Origin: Salinibacterium amurskyense | Lineage (GTDB): Bacteria > Actinomycetota > Actinomycetes > Actinomycetales > Microbacteriaceae | Length of the DNA stretch: 64,000 nucleotides | NCBI RefSeq assembly: GCF_002797685.1 | Contig: NZ_PGFH01000001.1 | Span: forward strand, 186,001-250,000 | Reading direction: 5' to 3' | In this document: piece by piece, positions 1 through 7,578 of the stretch | Position numbering within the stretch: the stretch's first letter is position 1 | How the letters are laid out: each line of letters starts with the position of its first letter | Made by a program: the position numbers and the translations under genes | Notes under the pieces: model-generated | Database searches by the model: none | Seen by the model: only the letters and a program-made list of their open reading frames with translations | Told to the model about the DNA's origin: nothing

Positions 1-1
1 A

Positions 2-469
2 CGCGAGGGAGAGCGCCCAGTGGATGCCTACGCGCGGCTTTTGCGAGACGGGGATCCGCAGGTTCGAGCTGACGCGGCCCGCGCTTGGGAAACTTGGGAG
101 AGAACCCACATATCGCTAGACCCTCATTGGGCTCCCGGCCCCCTGTTCGACAACGATCGTGACCGGGAGAACTTCGCCACCCTCGTGACTCACTATTGGG
201 AGAACGACTGTTTTCTCGGCGGCGCCTTGCGAATCTGCGATCGCATTGCAGAGCTTGAGGGAATTCCCGCCACCCTCATCCACGGCCGTCGCGACATCAG
301 TGGGCCTGCAAGTACGCCCTGGCGGCTTCACCAGAACTGGCCGAGCAGCGAACTCATCGTCATTGAAGACGAAGGCCACGGCGGCCCCCGCCAGATGGAA
401 TGCGCTGCCGCCGCTCTCTCGAAGCTGATCTCATCGGCTGATCATCCTGCCTCCGGTCAGCTACCGTAG
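2..469 (+). CDS. Proline iminopeptidase-like alpha/beta hydrolase, C-terminal part (truncated by window edge)
   Basis: Only the C-terminal ~156 residues are present. The reading frame is open to base 2, so the GTG at 20 is probably internal. The stretch with AARAWETWE is typical of the cap region of proline iminopeptidases, which release N-terminal proline from peptides in the cytoplasm. The segment LIHGRRD would supply the catalytic aspartate and EDEGHGG the catalytic histidine; the nucleophile serine lies outside the window. It stops 4 bases before nucS, so the two may be co-transcribed. The family (alpha/beta hydrolase, S33) is fairly secure, the substrate is not. Confidence 0.8.
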   Translation, partial: REGERPVDAYARLLRDGDPQVRADAARAWETWERTHISLDPHWAPGPLFDNDRDRENFATLVTHYWENDCFLGGALRICDRIAELEGIPATLIHGRRDISGPASTPWRLHQNWPSSELIVIEDEGHGGPRQMECAAAALSKLISSADHPASGQLP

Positions 470-473
470 GACG

Positions 474-1169
474 GTGCGACTTGTCATAGCCAAATGCTCC
501 GTTGATTACGCCGGACGTCTCAGTGCCCACCTGCCCCTCGCGACGCGACTGCTATTGCTGAAGGCCGACGGCAGTGTGCTCGTGCACTCCGATGCGCTCT
601 CGTACAAGCCGCTCAACTGGATGAGCCCGCCCTGCGTGCTTTCCACCCTTGAGCCCGAAGCCGAACAGTCGGATGCCGGAGTCACCGAGATCTGGAAGGT
701 CGCCCACACCAAGTCGGCTGACATGCTCATCGTCTCGATTCACGAAATCCTGCACGACTCAAGCCACGAACTAGGCGTCGACCCCGGACTGCAAAAGGAT
801 GGCGTCGAGGCTCACTTGCAGAAGCTGCTGGCCGAGCACATCGACATTTTGGGTGACGGCTACCGCCTCGTGCGCCGCGAATACATGACCGCCATTGGGC
901 CGGTCGACATTCTCGCGACCGACGAAAACGGCGCAAGCGTTGCCGTGGAGCTCAAGCGCCGCGGCGATATCGATGGTGTCGAGCAGCTGACGCGCTACCT
1001 CGAGCTGATGAACCGTGACCCGTTGCTGGCTCCCGTCACGGGCATTTTTGCAGCCCAGGAAATCAAGCCGCAGGCACGCACGCTCGCGAAGGACCGCGGC
1101 ATCCGCTGTGTGCTGTTGGATTACGACGAAATGCGCGGCCTCGACGACCCCAACATGCGCCTGTTTTAG
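474..1169 (+). CDS. nucS: Endonuclease NucS
   Basis: 231 residues, the usual length for actinobacterial NucS, the mismatch-specific endonuclease that replaces MutS/MutL in most actinobacteria. It cleaves both strands at mismatches and is stimulated by the beta clamp. The N-terminal DNA-binding half begins [16 protein letters not shown]. The C-terminal RecB-like nuclease half has [12 protein letters not shown] followed by VAVELKRR, giving the D...ExK metal-binding residues. The start is GTG, 4 bases after the previous stop. It ends about 50 bases before the HAD gene. Identification rests on full-length family resemblance. Confidence 0.93.
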   Translation: MRLVIAKCSVDYAGRLSAHLPLATRLLLLKADGSVLVHSDALSYKPLNWMSPPCVLSTLEPEAEQSDAGVTEIWKVAHTKSADMLIVSIHEILHDSSHELGVDPGLQKDGVEAHLQKLLAEHIDILGDGYRLVRREYMTAIGPVDILATDENGASVAVELKRRGDIDGVEQLTRYLELMNRDPLLAPVTGIFAAQEIKPQARTLAKDRGIRCVLLDYDEMRGLDDPNMRLF

Positions 1170-1219
1170 TCTGCGGGCGATTGTTCTAGTCTTCAGCCAC
1201 ACGGCCTAGGCTGGTAGCG

Positions 1220-1882
1220 ATGGCTACTAATTGGACTTGCATTCTCGTTGACCTTGACGGCACGATCGCTGACTCGGCGCCCGGAATTACGGCGTCGCTC
1301 GCGTACATGTTTGAGGAAATGGGCTACCCCGTGCCCTCCGCTGACGAGCTGCGCGCGTACGTTGGCCCGCCGATCGTTGACTCGTTCCGCGACCGCGCCG
1401 GGTTCACTCCCGTTGAAGCAGCGCAGGCACTCTCGATCTACCGCCGCCACTACATGGAGGGCAACAACGCCAACGGAAGCGACATCTTCCCCGGCATGCC
1501 CGAAGTGCTGAAGACGCTGCACGCGACCGGCATTCCGCTGTCGCTGGCGACCTCGAAGCCCGAGTTTCCGGCATCCGTAATTCTGGATCACGCGAACCTC
1601 ACACAGTACTTCCGCGTGATGGCCGGCGCCTCGATCGACGAGATTCGTAGCGCCAAGAAGGATGTCGTGGCCGAGGCCATCACGCGCCTGAAAATGATCG
1701 GTGCCGACGTGAGCAACCCGGTGATGATCGGTGACCGCTTCTACGACATCGAGGGCGCTGCCGAGCACGGCATCCCCACGATCTATGTCGACTGGGGTTA
1801 CGGCAACCCCGGCGAAGCTGAGGGATCGCTCGCTGTGGTGTCGAAGGCTGAAGAGTTGCTGCCGCTGCTGCTTCCTAGCTAG
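1220..1882 (+). CDS. HAD-superfamily hydrolase, phosphoglycolate phosphatase-like
   Basis: 220 residues with all four HAD motifs: DLDGT near residue 12 (nucleophile and acid/base aspartates), the motif II serine in LATSKPE, the motif III lysine in SAKKD, and GDRFYDIEGA as motif IV. The helical insertion between motifs I and II places it in the Gph/5'-nucleotidase type I cap group, which dephosphorylates small cytosolic phosphate esters. The substrate cannot be read from the sequence. It starts with ATG 50 bases after nucS and converges on the lipoprotein gene, with 10 bases between the stops. Confidence 0.85.
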   Translation: MATNWTCILVDLDGTIADSAPGITASLAYMFEEMGYPVPSADELRAYVGPPIVDSFRDRAGFTPVEAAQALSIYRRHYMEGNNANGSDIFPGMPEVLKTLHATGIPLSLATSKPEFPASVILDHANLTQYFRVMAGASIDEIRSAKKDVVAEAITRLKMIGADVSNPVMIGDRFYDIEGAAEHGIPTIYVDWGYGNPGEAEGSLAVVSKAEELLPLLLPS

Positions 1883-1892
1883 ACGGCGCGCG

Positions 1893-2306
1893 CTACCATT
1901 CTCCGAACTTGGGGTCGAGCGGGTACTTGATTTCGCAAACGTACTGCAGGGCGTAAAACTTTTCTTGGTCGAAGTCTTCGTTCACTACCCAGCCCATGCC
2001 GCCGCTGTCGTCGACCGTTACATCGAACCCTTCAGCGTTGAGGCAGTCGGCCCGCGCAGCCGGAAGTTCTTCGGGCGTGACATAGCGCACGAGCGATGCC
2101 TCGGGCACTTCGATGTCGGGATACAGCTCGAGCAATCTGTCGCGCGCGAGGTCGGCCTGCTCTGCGGCAACTTTCGCCTCTTCGTCCGGCGGAACGACCG
2201 GGTGCGTAACGACCTGGGGTTCTTGGGCGGTGCAGCCAGCGAGTATCGCGACGACTGACGCGAGGAGCACGATAGAGATCCGGTGTGGTGCGCGCATCGT
2301 TGACAT
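1893..2306 (-). CDS. Small secreted lipoprotein of unknown function
   Basis: 137 residues from ATG at 2306, chosen because a strong Shine-Dalgarno sequence (GAGGAAGA) precedes it and a lipoprotein signal peptide follows directly. The peptide is basic MSTMRAPHR, a hydrophobic run, then the lipobox LAGC at about residue 25. The mature part has an acidic linker and two cysteines late in the sequence (ADCLNAEGF and QYVCEIKYP) that could form a disulfide. I recognise no domain. It lies downstream of the polyketide operon on the same strand, with a 137-base gap, so it may have its own promoter. Confidence 0.75.
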   Translation of the reverse strand: MSTMRAPHRISIVLLASVVAILAGCTAQEPQVVTHPVVPPDEEAKVAAEQADLARDRLLELYPDIEVPEASLVRYVTPEELPAARADCLNAEGFDVTVDDSGGMGWVVNEDFDQEKFYALQYVCEIKYPLDPKFGEW

Positions 2307-2443
2307 CGTTTTCTCTTCCTCGGCCGTGGAAACGTCGGCTGTCTCAACGTACGTCGCGGCCTGAAAACCGTCAATGCATTCCAGCAGTTTTGCAGAGAAA
2401 ATGTCATATTGGTGCGCCGGATGCTCGCCCTTTGCCTCTACTG

Positions 2444-3580
2444 CTACCGGGCGAGGCTCTCCACCACGCGGCCGTAAACGCGCGGCAGTCGCGCGGCGAA
2501 GGGCACGATGGCTCGGCGCAGCGGTGAGTTCGCCGCCGCCACAAGCCCGGTGGTGAGCATCCGAAAGTCGCGGGTCACTCGCCGCCATTCGCGTTCGTAG
2601 CGTTCGGGTTCACCGGCGACGATGCACTCGATGGCGGCGCGCGCCTCGGCCAGCCCTAAGCGGATGCCCTCCCCCGTAATCGCATCGACGTAGCCAGCGG
2701 CGTCGCCTACGAGCAACACTCGGCCCGCGCGCTGCCCGGTCGTGTTCTGCAACAGCGGACCAGCTCCCCGCACGCTTGACGCAGGCGCCGCACCGCGCAG
2801 CCGTTCGGCGAGCGCCGGCACACTCGCCAATGCCTCCTCGAATGACGTTCCGCGCGGGCCCAACACGGCAACGCCCACCTCGGTGTCGCTCACCGGCGTG
2901 ACATACAGCTCAGCGGTCGGCGCCCAATGCACCTCCACGAGATCAGTCCACGGAGCAACCTCAAAGTGCTGCCGGATGCCGAACCGCCGAGAATCACGTC
3001 GCCCCACACGGCGAGGGCGCGCGGCCAGGCCCACCAGCTCACGCACCGTGGAGTGCAGGCCATCGCAGCCGAGCATCCACCGCCCCTCGATGGTGCGGCC
3101 GTCAGCGAGGTGCGCGGATACCGCGCCGCCCTGGTCACCGTCGTTCCCCTGCTCGATGGCCTCAACCTTGCCGTGGTCAAACTCGACGCCGAGCTCGACC
3201 GCGCGTTCGCTGAGCGCCCGGTGCAGTTCGGTGCGACGAACGCCGAGAGCGGCATCCGAAGCGAAGCGGTGTTCGGCGGTGTGGGTGCCGTCTTGGTAAC
3301 TGATGCCCGCGATCCTGCGCCCGTGCGGGTGAACCCCGAGGGCGGCGAGTTCGGTGACGGCGCCGGGCATGACTCCTTCGCCGCAGGCTTTGTCGATGGT
3401 GCCGGTGCGCGGTTCGATCACGAGCGCGGTCAGGCCGTGCATCCGCGCGTTGATGGTGGCAGCGAGACCGATCGGCCCGCCGCCGACGACGACTACGTCG
3501 ACGACCGGCGAAACGCTCGGTTCTGCTACAACATCATCGGCCGCACCTGCGGCAACCGCATCCTCGCCCGCCGCACTCAT
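2444..3580 (-). CDS. FAD-dependent oxidoreductase, geranylgeranyl-reductase/SrsC-like
   Basis: 378 residues from ATG at 3580, which overlaps the methyltransferase stop in an ATGA junction; longer in-frame extensions upstream only shadow that gene. A Rossmann FAD site, DVVVVGGGPIGLAA, lies near residue 28, and LLVGDAAGYVDAITGEG is the second FAD motif of the PHBH/geranylgeranyl reductase family. Position after a type III PKS and an isoprenylcysteine-type methyltransferase matches the Streptomyces srsABC order, where SrsC hydroxylates alkylresorcinols. It probably oxidises the polyketide product. Whether it acts as monooxygenase or reductase cannot be decided by reading. Confidence 0.82.
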   Translation of the reverse strand: MSAAGEDAVAAGAADDVVAEPSVSPVVDVVVVGGGPIGLAATINARMHGLTALVIEPRTGTIDKACGEGVMPGAVTELAALGVHPHGRRIAGISYQDGTHTAEHRFASDAALGVRRTELHRALSERAVELGVEFDHGKVEAIEQGNDGDQGGAVSAHLADGRTIEGRWMLGCDGLHSTVRELVGLAARPRRVGRRDSRRFGIRQHFEVAPWTDLVEVHWAPTAELYVTPVSDTEVGVAVLGPRGTSFEEALASVPALAERLRGAAPASSVRGAGPLLQNTTGQRAGRVLLVGDAAGYVDAITGEGIRLGLAEARAAIECIVAGEPERYEREWRRVTRDFRMLTTGLVAAANSPLRRAIVPFAARLPRVYGRVVESLAR

Positions 3581-4107
3581 GGCGTCAGTTCGCGCAGTGC
3601 CCGGTTTTCGGTCGGGATGCGAAACGCCAACAGCAGCACCGCATTCAGCACGGTGAAGACAATCGCGGTGACCCAGGCGGTGTGCACGAGCGGCAACGCG
3701 ATGCCTTCGATCGCGACAACCAGGTAGTTGGGATGCGGCAGCCACGTCAGCTTGTACGGTCCGCGGTTCTGCACGCGGCCGGCCCCGGGCACCACGATTA
3801 CGCGCGTGTTCCACTGTGCGCCGAGCGAGTTGATGATCCAGTAGCGCGCCGCTTGGCAGAGCAGAGTGATCACGAGCATCGGGATTCCGAGCCACAACAA
3901 GAAGGGGCGATCGGCGACGATCACTTCGACAACGCAGGCGATCAGCAGGCCCGTATGCAGGGCCACCATCCACGGAAAGTGCTTCTGCCCGTACTCACGA
4001 CCGCCGCGCTCAAATGCTGCGGCGGCATTGCGCTTGGAGATGCGCAGCTCATAGAGGCGCTCCATACTCGTGCCCACGATGAGGGCGATGTAGGCAATCA
4101 CGGTCAT
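3577..4107 (-). CDS. Isoprenylcysteine carboxyl methyltransferase-family membrane methyltransferase (SrsB-like)
   Basis: About 176 residues with four or five hydrophobic segments and the C-terminal ICMT signature GPYKLTWLPHPNYL followed by a conserved glutamate (AIEGIAL). In bacterial type III PKS operons (srsB, bpsB) this family O-methylates alkylresorcinols or alkylpyrones at the membrane. I chose ATG 4107 because GGAG lies 8 bases upstream; GTG codons at 4113 and 4116 are alternatives. It begins 2 bases after the PKS stop and overlaps the FAD gene by 4 bases, so the three genes are translationally coupled. Confidence 0.85.
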   Translation of the reverse strand: MTVIAYIALIVGTSMERLYELRISKRNAAAAFERGGREYGQKHFPWMVALHTGLLIACVVEVIVADRPFLLWLGIPMLVITLLCQAARYWIINSLGAQWNTRVIVVPGAGRVQNRGPYKLTWLPHPNYLVVAIEGIALPLVHTAWVTAIVFTVLNAVLLLAFRIPTENRALRELTP

Positions 4108-4109
4108 AC

Positions 4110-5165
4110 TCACCACTCCAAGAGAACGAATTCGGCGCTCACGCCCGGACCGAGAGCGAAGGCGAGGGCGTGACTACCGGGGGCTGGGGCCGGGTCGGCG
4201 TGCAGAGCATCCGCCAGCACATGCAGCACCGCCGCCGACGACAGGTTGCCGACGCGAGCGAGGCAATCCCAACTCGACTGCAGGTCGCTGCGCTCAAGCC
4301 CGAGCGAACTCTCGAACGCTTCGAGCACACGCGGGCCACCCGGATGCGCGATCCAGGTATCGATGTCCGCGATCGTCAGACCGTTGCGGCCTAGAAAGTC
4401 GCTGACCTCGCCCGGGAAGCTGTTCTGAATCACGTCGGCCACGCCCGCGCTCAACACAATCTCGAAACCGGTGCCGCCCACGTTCCAGCCGATCACATCG
4501 TGACTGTCGGCGACGAACGTGCTGCGGGTGTCGATCACGCGCGGGCCCGGCTCGCTGCGGTTCTCCCCCACCATCACGACCGCCGCGGCACCGTCGCCGA
4601 AGAGGCCGGTGGCGACAAAGTTGGCCATGCTGTGGTCATCGCGCTGCAGGGTGAGCGAGCACAGTTCGACGCTCAGCAGTACGCCGACCTCATCCGGATG
4701 CCCGACCAAATAGTCATGCACACGGGCCAAGCCCGCGGCCCCCGCCAGACAGCCCAGGCCGAACGAGGGAACCCGTTTCACGTCGGGGCGCAAGCCCAGC
4801 CGAGGAATCAGCAGCGCGTCGATCGACGGTGCCGAGATGCCGGTGACGGAAGTGAAGAAGACGAAGTCGACATCGCTCGGGGCGAGGCCGGCATCCGCGA
4901 GCGCCGTGGTCAGTGCACGCTCAAGCAGCTCGGTCGAGACGCGGATGAACTCATCGTTAGTCTCGCGAAAACTGCCGAGTTCGGGATACCGCTCGAGCGG
5001 AAGCGCCATGTGGCGACGGTCGATGCCACTGGCGCCGTGCATCCGCTCAATCACGGCCTCATGGCGGGAATTCTCGGCCAGAAGCGGCGCGAGCATGCCG
5101 GTCATTTCGGCTTGCGTGTAGCTATATTCGGGCACCACCGGGGCGACTGCCGCAACCCTGCTCAT
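4110..5165 (-). CDS. Type III polyketide synthase (alkylresorcinol/alkylpyrone-type)
   Basis: 351 residues, normal for the chalcone/stilbene synthase family. The Cys-His-Asn triad is visible: Cys139 in FGLGCLAG, His274 in WIAHPGGP and Asn307 in RVGNLSSAAVL. Such homodimeric enzymes extend an acyl-CoA starter with malonyl-CoA and cyclise it. The operon with an ICMT-type methyltransferase and a flavoprotein points to a long-chain alkylresorcinol or alkylpyrone, as in srsABC, rather than to RppA-type tetrahydroxynaphthalene. Starter and ring type are inference. It lies 29 bases after the DoxX-like gene. Confidence 0.92.
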   Translation of the reverse strand: MSRVAAVAPVVPEYSYTQAEMTGMLAPLLAENSRHEAVIERMHGASGIDRRHMALPLERYPELGSFRETNDEFIRVSTELLERALTTALADAGLAPSDVDFVFFTSVTGISAPSIDALLIPRLGLRPDVKRVPSFGLGCLAGAAGLARVHDYLVGHPDEVGVLLSVELCSLTLQRDDHSMANFVATGLFGDGAAAVVMVGENRSEPGPRVIDTRSTFVADSHDVIGWNVGGTGFEIVLSAGVADVIQNSFPGEVSDFLGRNGLTIADIDTWIAHPGGPRVLEAFESSLGLERSDLQSSWDCLARVGNLSSAAVLHVLADALHADPAPAPGSHALAFALGPGVSAEFVLLEW

Positions 5166-5194
5166 TCAGAGACTCCGCTCATTCACAGAAGTTA

Positions 5195-5704
5195 TCACGC
5201 GCCGAGGGTGCGACCCTCGTTGCGGCGATAGGCACGCCACGCGCGCCAGGCGCCGGTCGACCAGAGCGCCCACAGAACGAGCACGGGCTGGAACGGCATC
5301 CGGATCCAGCGTTTGAGGTCGGTGTCGAGCCCGAGCGAGTCGACCTGGTTCACGAGCTGCGAGATGTTGCCGGGGTAAATCGCGATGAAGAACGCAGCGG
5401 CAACCCAGCCCACGTGCGGGCGGTACTTCTTGGCGAAGATGAGTGCACTGCCGAGCGCAATTTCGACAACACCGGATGCCACAACCACGAAGTCTTGGTC
5501 GAACGATTGCCAGTCGGGCACTTGGGCTTGAAAGTCTTCGCGCGCGAACGTGAGGTGGCTGATGCCGGCAAACACGAGCGAGGCACCGAGCGCGATGCGC
5601 CCAATTCGGCGGCCGATGCGGCTGGCTCGGGAAAGTTCGTCGGGCTCGGTTGAATCTCTCACTGATGCGACGTGGATCGGCTCGCGGGGTGGTGTCTGCT
5701 CCAT
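5195..5704 (-). CDS. DoxX-like integral membrane protein
   Basis: 169 residues. A polar N-terminal tail of ~35 residues is followed by four hydrophobic segments: ALGASLVFAGISHL, VVVASGVVEIALGSALIF, VGWVAAAFFIAIYPGN and PFQPVLVLWALWST. The pattern RIALGASLVFAGISHLTFARE is typical of DoxX/DUF4267-like proteins, small quinone-associated or redox-linked membrane proteins of poorly defined function. It starts 5 bases after the MFS stop and 29 bases before the PKS gene, so it may be transcribed with both. A role with the lipid-like PKS product is possible but unproven. Confidence 0.7.
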   Translation of the reverse strand: MEQTPPREPIHVASVRDSTEPDELSRASRIGRRIGRIALGASLVFAGISHLTFAREDFQAQVPDWQSFDQDFVVVASGVVEIALGSALIFAKKYRPHVGWVAAAFFIAIYPGNISQLVNQVDSLGLDTDLKRWIRMPFQPVLVLWALWSTGAWRAWRAYRRNEGRTLGA

Positions 5705-5709
5705 CTGCC

Positions 5710-6921
5710 CTATCTTGGTGCGCTCGGCTTAGAGTCTGCCGAGCCTGACGCCTGACGCGGCCCAAAAACCACGAACATGATGGCGACGATAATCGCCCAT
5801 ACCGGGTAGGTCAGCCAGACCCAGGATGCTCCGGGCTCGCCCGAATCGGCGAGCGCGTAGATCACACCGGCCGAGCCGCTTCCGGCAGCGCCACCGATCG
5901 CGTTGGCGAGGCCCTGCACTCCGAAGTAGCTGGCGACGGAACCTTCCGGGGCAAAACGCGAAACGGTGGCGTTGAGCACGGGCTGCGCCAACATTTGGCC
6001 GACGATGAACACGGCAACGCCCACGAGCATCCCGACCAGATTCGTCGACAAGCCCATGATGCCGATCCCGACTCCCAGACAGGCAGTCGCGCCAGCGAGC
6101 GTGATGCGGTCGGGCAAGAAGCGGTTGGCGGCGCCCGTGAGCGGCAGCATCGTGAGCACCATCACAATCGCGGCGCCCGAGTAGATGAAACCGAGATCCG
6201 ACGGGCCCGAGGTGAACTCGGCCGCCCGGAACGGGATCACGAGATAGAACTGCGCGATCAGCACCGCGGTGCCCGCGACGAGAGCGCAGTACCGCAGGAA
6301 CGCGAGGTCGGCGAAAGCCACTCTCAGCCGTGGCGGCGTGCGCGCTGCATGCTCCTCCCCCGGGCCGGGCAAACCGATCGCGCTGATGATAAACGCGATC
6401 ACGAACATCCCGGCGGCCGAGAGGCTCACGAACGCGAAGTCGGCCCCCGCGAGAAAACCACCGATGATCGGGCCGACGATGAAGCCGACATTGCTCACGA
6501 CCTCGCGCGTCGAATACACCCGTACGCGGTCGCTGCCGGTGGTGAGCGCCGCATAGGCCGAGTAGCTGGCGGGGTGAAAGAGTGCGCCGCCGAGCCCCGT
6601 GAGAATCGACGCCACCACGAGCAACGGCACCGATTCCACCGTTCCGAGCATCGCGAAACCGGAGGCGCGAACCAGCACTCCGATCAGGATGGCGCGGCGA
6701 AAGTTGATGCGGTCAGCAACCCACCCGGCGATCGGCATCATCCCGTTTTGAGCCGCCGTGCGGAGTGCCGTCAACGCCGCAACGACTGCGATCGTGAGGG
6801 TCAGATCTTGCAGAAAGTGATACGCCAGCAATGGCACGAGCATGTAGAAACCGACGGCCATGATGAAGGTGTCGCTGTAGAGAACCTTCAGAGCGAAGGA
6901 GACCGGTGGGCGCTTCGCCAC
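5710..6921 (-). CDS. MFS transporter
   Basis: 403 residues with about twelve hydrophobic segments. The loop AGWVADRINFRRAILIG is the MFS signature GxxaDrxxrR between helices 2 and 3, and the second half repeats the fold. The start is GTG at 6921, 3 bases after the DUF624 gene stop, so it extends the lyase operon. It ends 5 bases before the DoxX-like gene, so it also abuts the polyketide operon. It could import oligosaccharides or monomers released by the lyases, or export the polyketide. Direction of transport cannot be judged. Confidence 0.82.
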   Translation of the reverse strand: MAKRPPVSFALKVLYSDTFIMAVGFYMLVPLLAYHFLQDLTLTIAVVAALTALRTAAQNGMMPIAGWVADRINFRRAILIGVLVRASGFAMLGTVESVPLLVVASILTGLGGALFHPASYSAYAALTTGSDRVRVYSTREVVSNVGFIVGPIIGGFLAGADFAFVSLSAAGMFVIAFIISAIGLPGPGEEHAARTPPRLRVAFADLAFLRYCALVAGTAVLIAQFYLVIPFRAAEFTSGPSDLGFIYSGAAIVMVLTMLPLTGAANRFLPDRITLAGATACLGVGIGIMGLSTNLVGMLVGVAVFIVGQMLAQPVLNATVSRFAPEGSVASYFGVQGLANAIGGAAGSGSAGVIYALADSGEPGASWVWLTYPVWAIIVAIMFVVFGPRQASGSADSKPSAPR

Positions 6922-6924
6922 GCC

Positions 6925-7578
6925 CTAATCCTGTTCGTCGTTGACGGGACGCTTCGGGCCCCACGCCCGCACGCCCACGTAGACCGGCAGCGCGATCGTC
7001 ACGAACGGCGCGAGGCTCGGCAGCAGCACCGAGGCCACGATGGTGACCGTCAGCGTGAACAACACGAGCAGCGAGCGACGCGGATGCTGCAGCATCAGCA
7101 CGAATCCCTCACGTGCCCAGGTGCGCGCATCCGCTTCGGTGGAGAGCGTCGCGGCCGCCGTGAGCGCGACGGCGAACACGCCCACCGCAGCAGCGATCGG
7201 CATCACGGCGGCGGCAAACATAAGCGCGAGCGGGTCTCCGGTGCTCGTCAGTTGCGCCGCGAGGAAGATGCCGTCGGCCACCAAGATCGCGAAGACGACG
7301 GTCGCGATGGCGCCGAGGCCCAGCGTGCGCCGCCACGTTTCCCGAAACTGCCGGAACGTATTCGTGAAAACTTTGTCGTCGTTCGTCACATTCCAGAGGG
7401 CGAAGGCGCGCGCGAGCGCGATCGCGGCCGGCAGCACCGTGATGATGCCGAGCGACAAGATGAGCACCGCAAGCGACCCCAGGAAGATGTTTCCCGGATA
7501 CGCGAGCGCACCAAGCAGAGTGGTCTCCCAGCGGGGAGACCGTCTCGTGCCCTGCGGTCGCTGCGGTCGTTGTCTCAT
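6925..7578 (-). CDS. YesL-like DUF624 membrane protein
   Basis: 217 residues. A basic N-terminus is followed by a five- to six-helix membrane protein with FALWNVTNDDKVFTNTFRQFRETWRRT, the loop typical of DUF624. Members such as Bacillus YesL sit in operons with CUT1 sugar transporters and polysaccharide lyases; their molecular role is not established. Here it overlaps the upstream lyase gene by 4 bases (ATGA) and is followed at 3 bases by the MFS gene, which fits that association. Confidence 0.78.
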   Translation of the reverse strand: MRQRPQRPQGTRRSPRWETTLLGALAYPGNIFLGSLAVLILSLGIITVLPAAIALARAFALWNVTNDDKVFTNTFRQFRETWRRTLGLGAIATVVFAILVADGIFLAAQLTSTGDPLALMFAAAVMPIAAAVGVFAVALTAAATLSTEADARTWAREGFVLMLQHPRRSLLVLFTLTVTIVASVLLPSLAPFVTIALPVYVGVRAWGPKRPVNDEQD

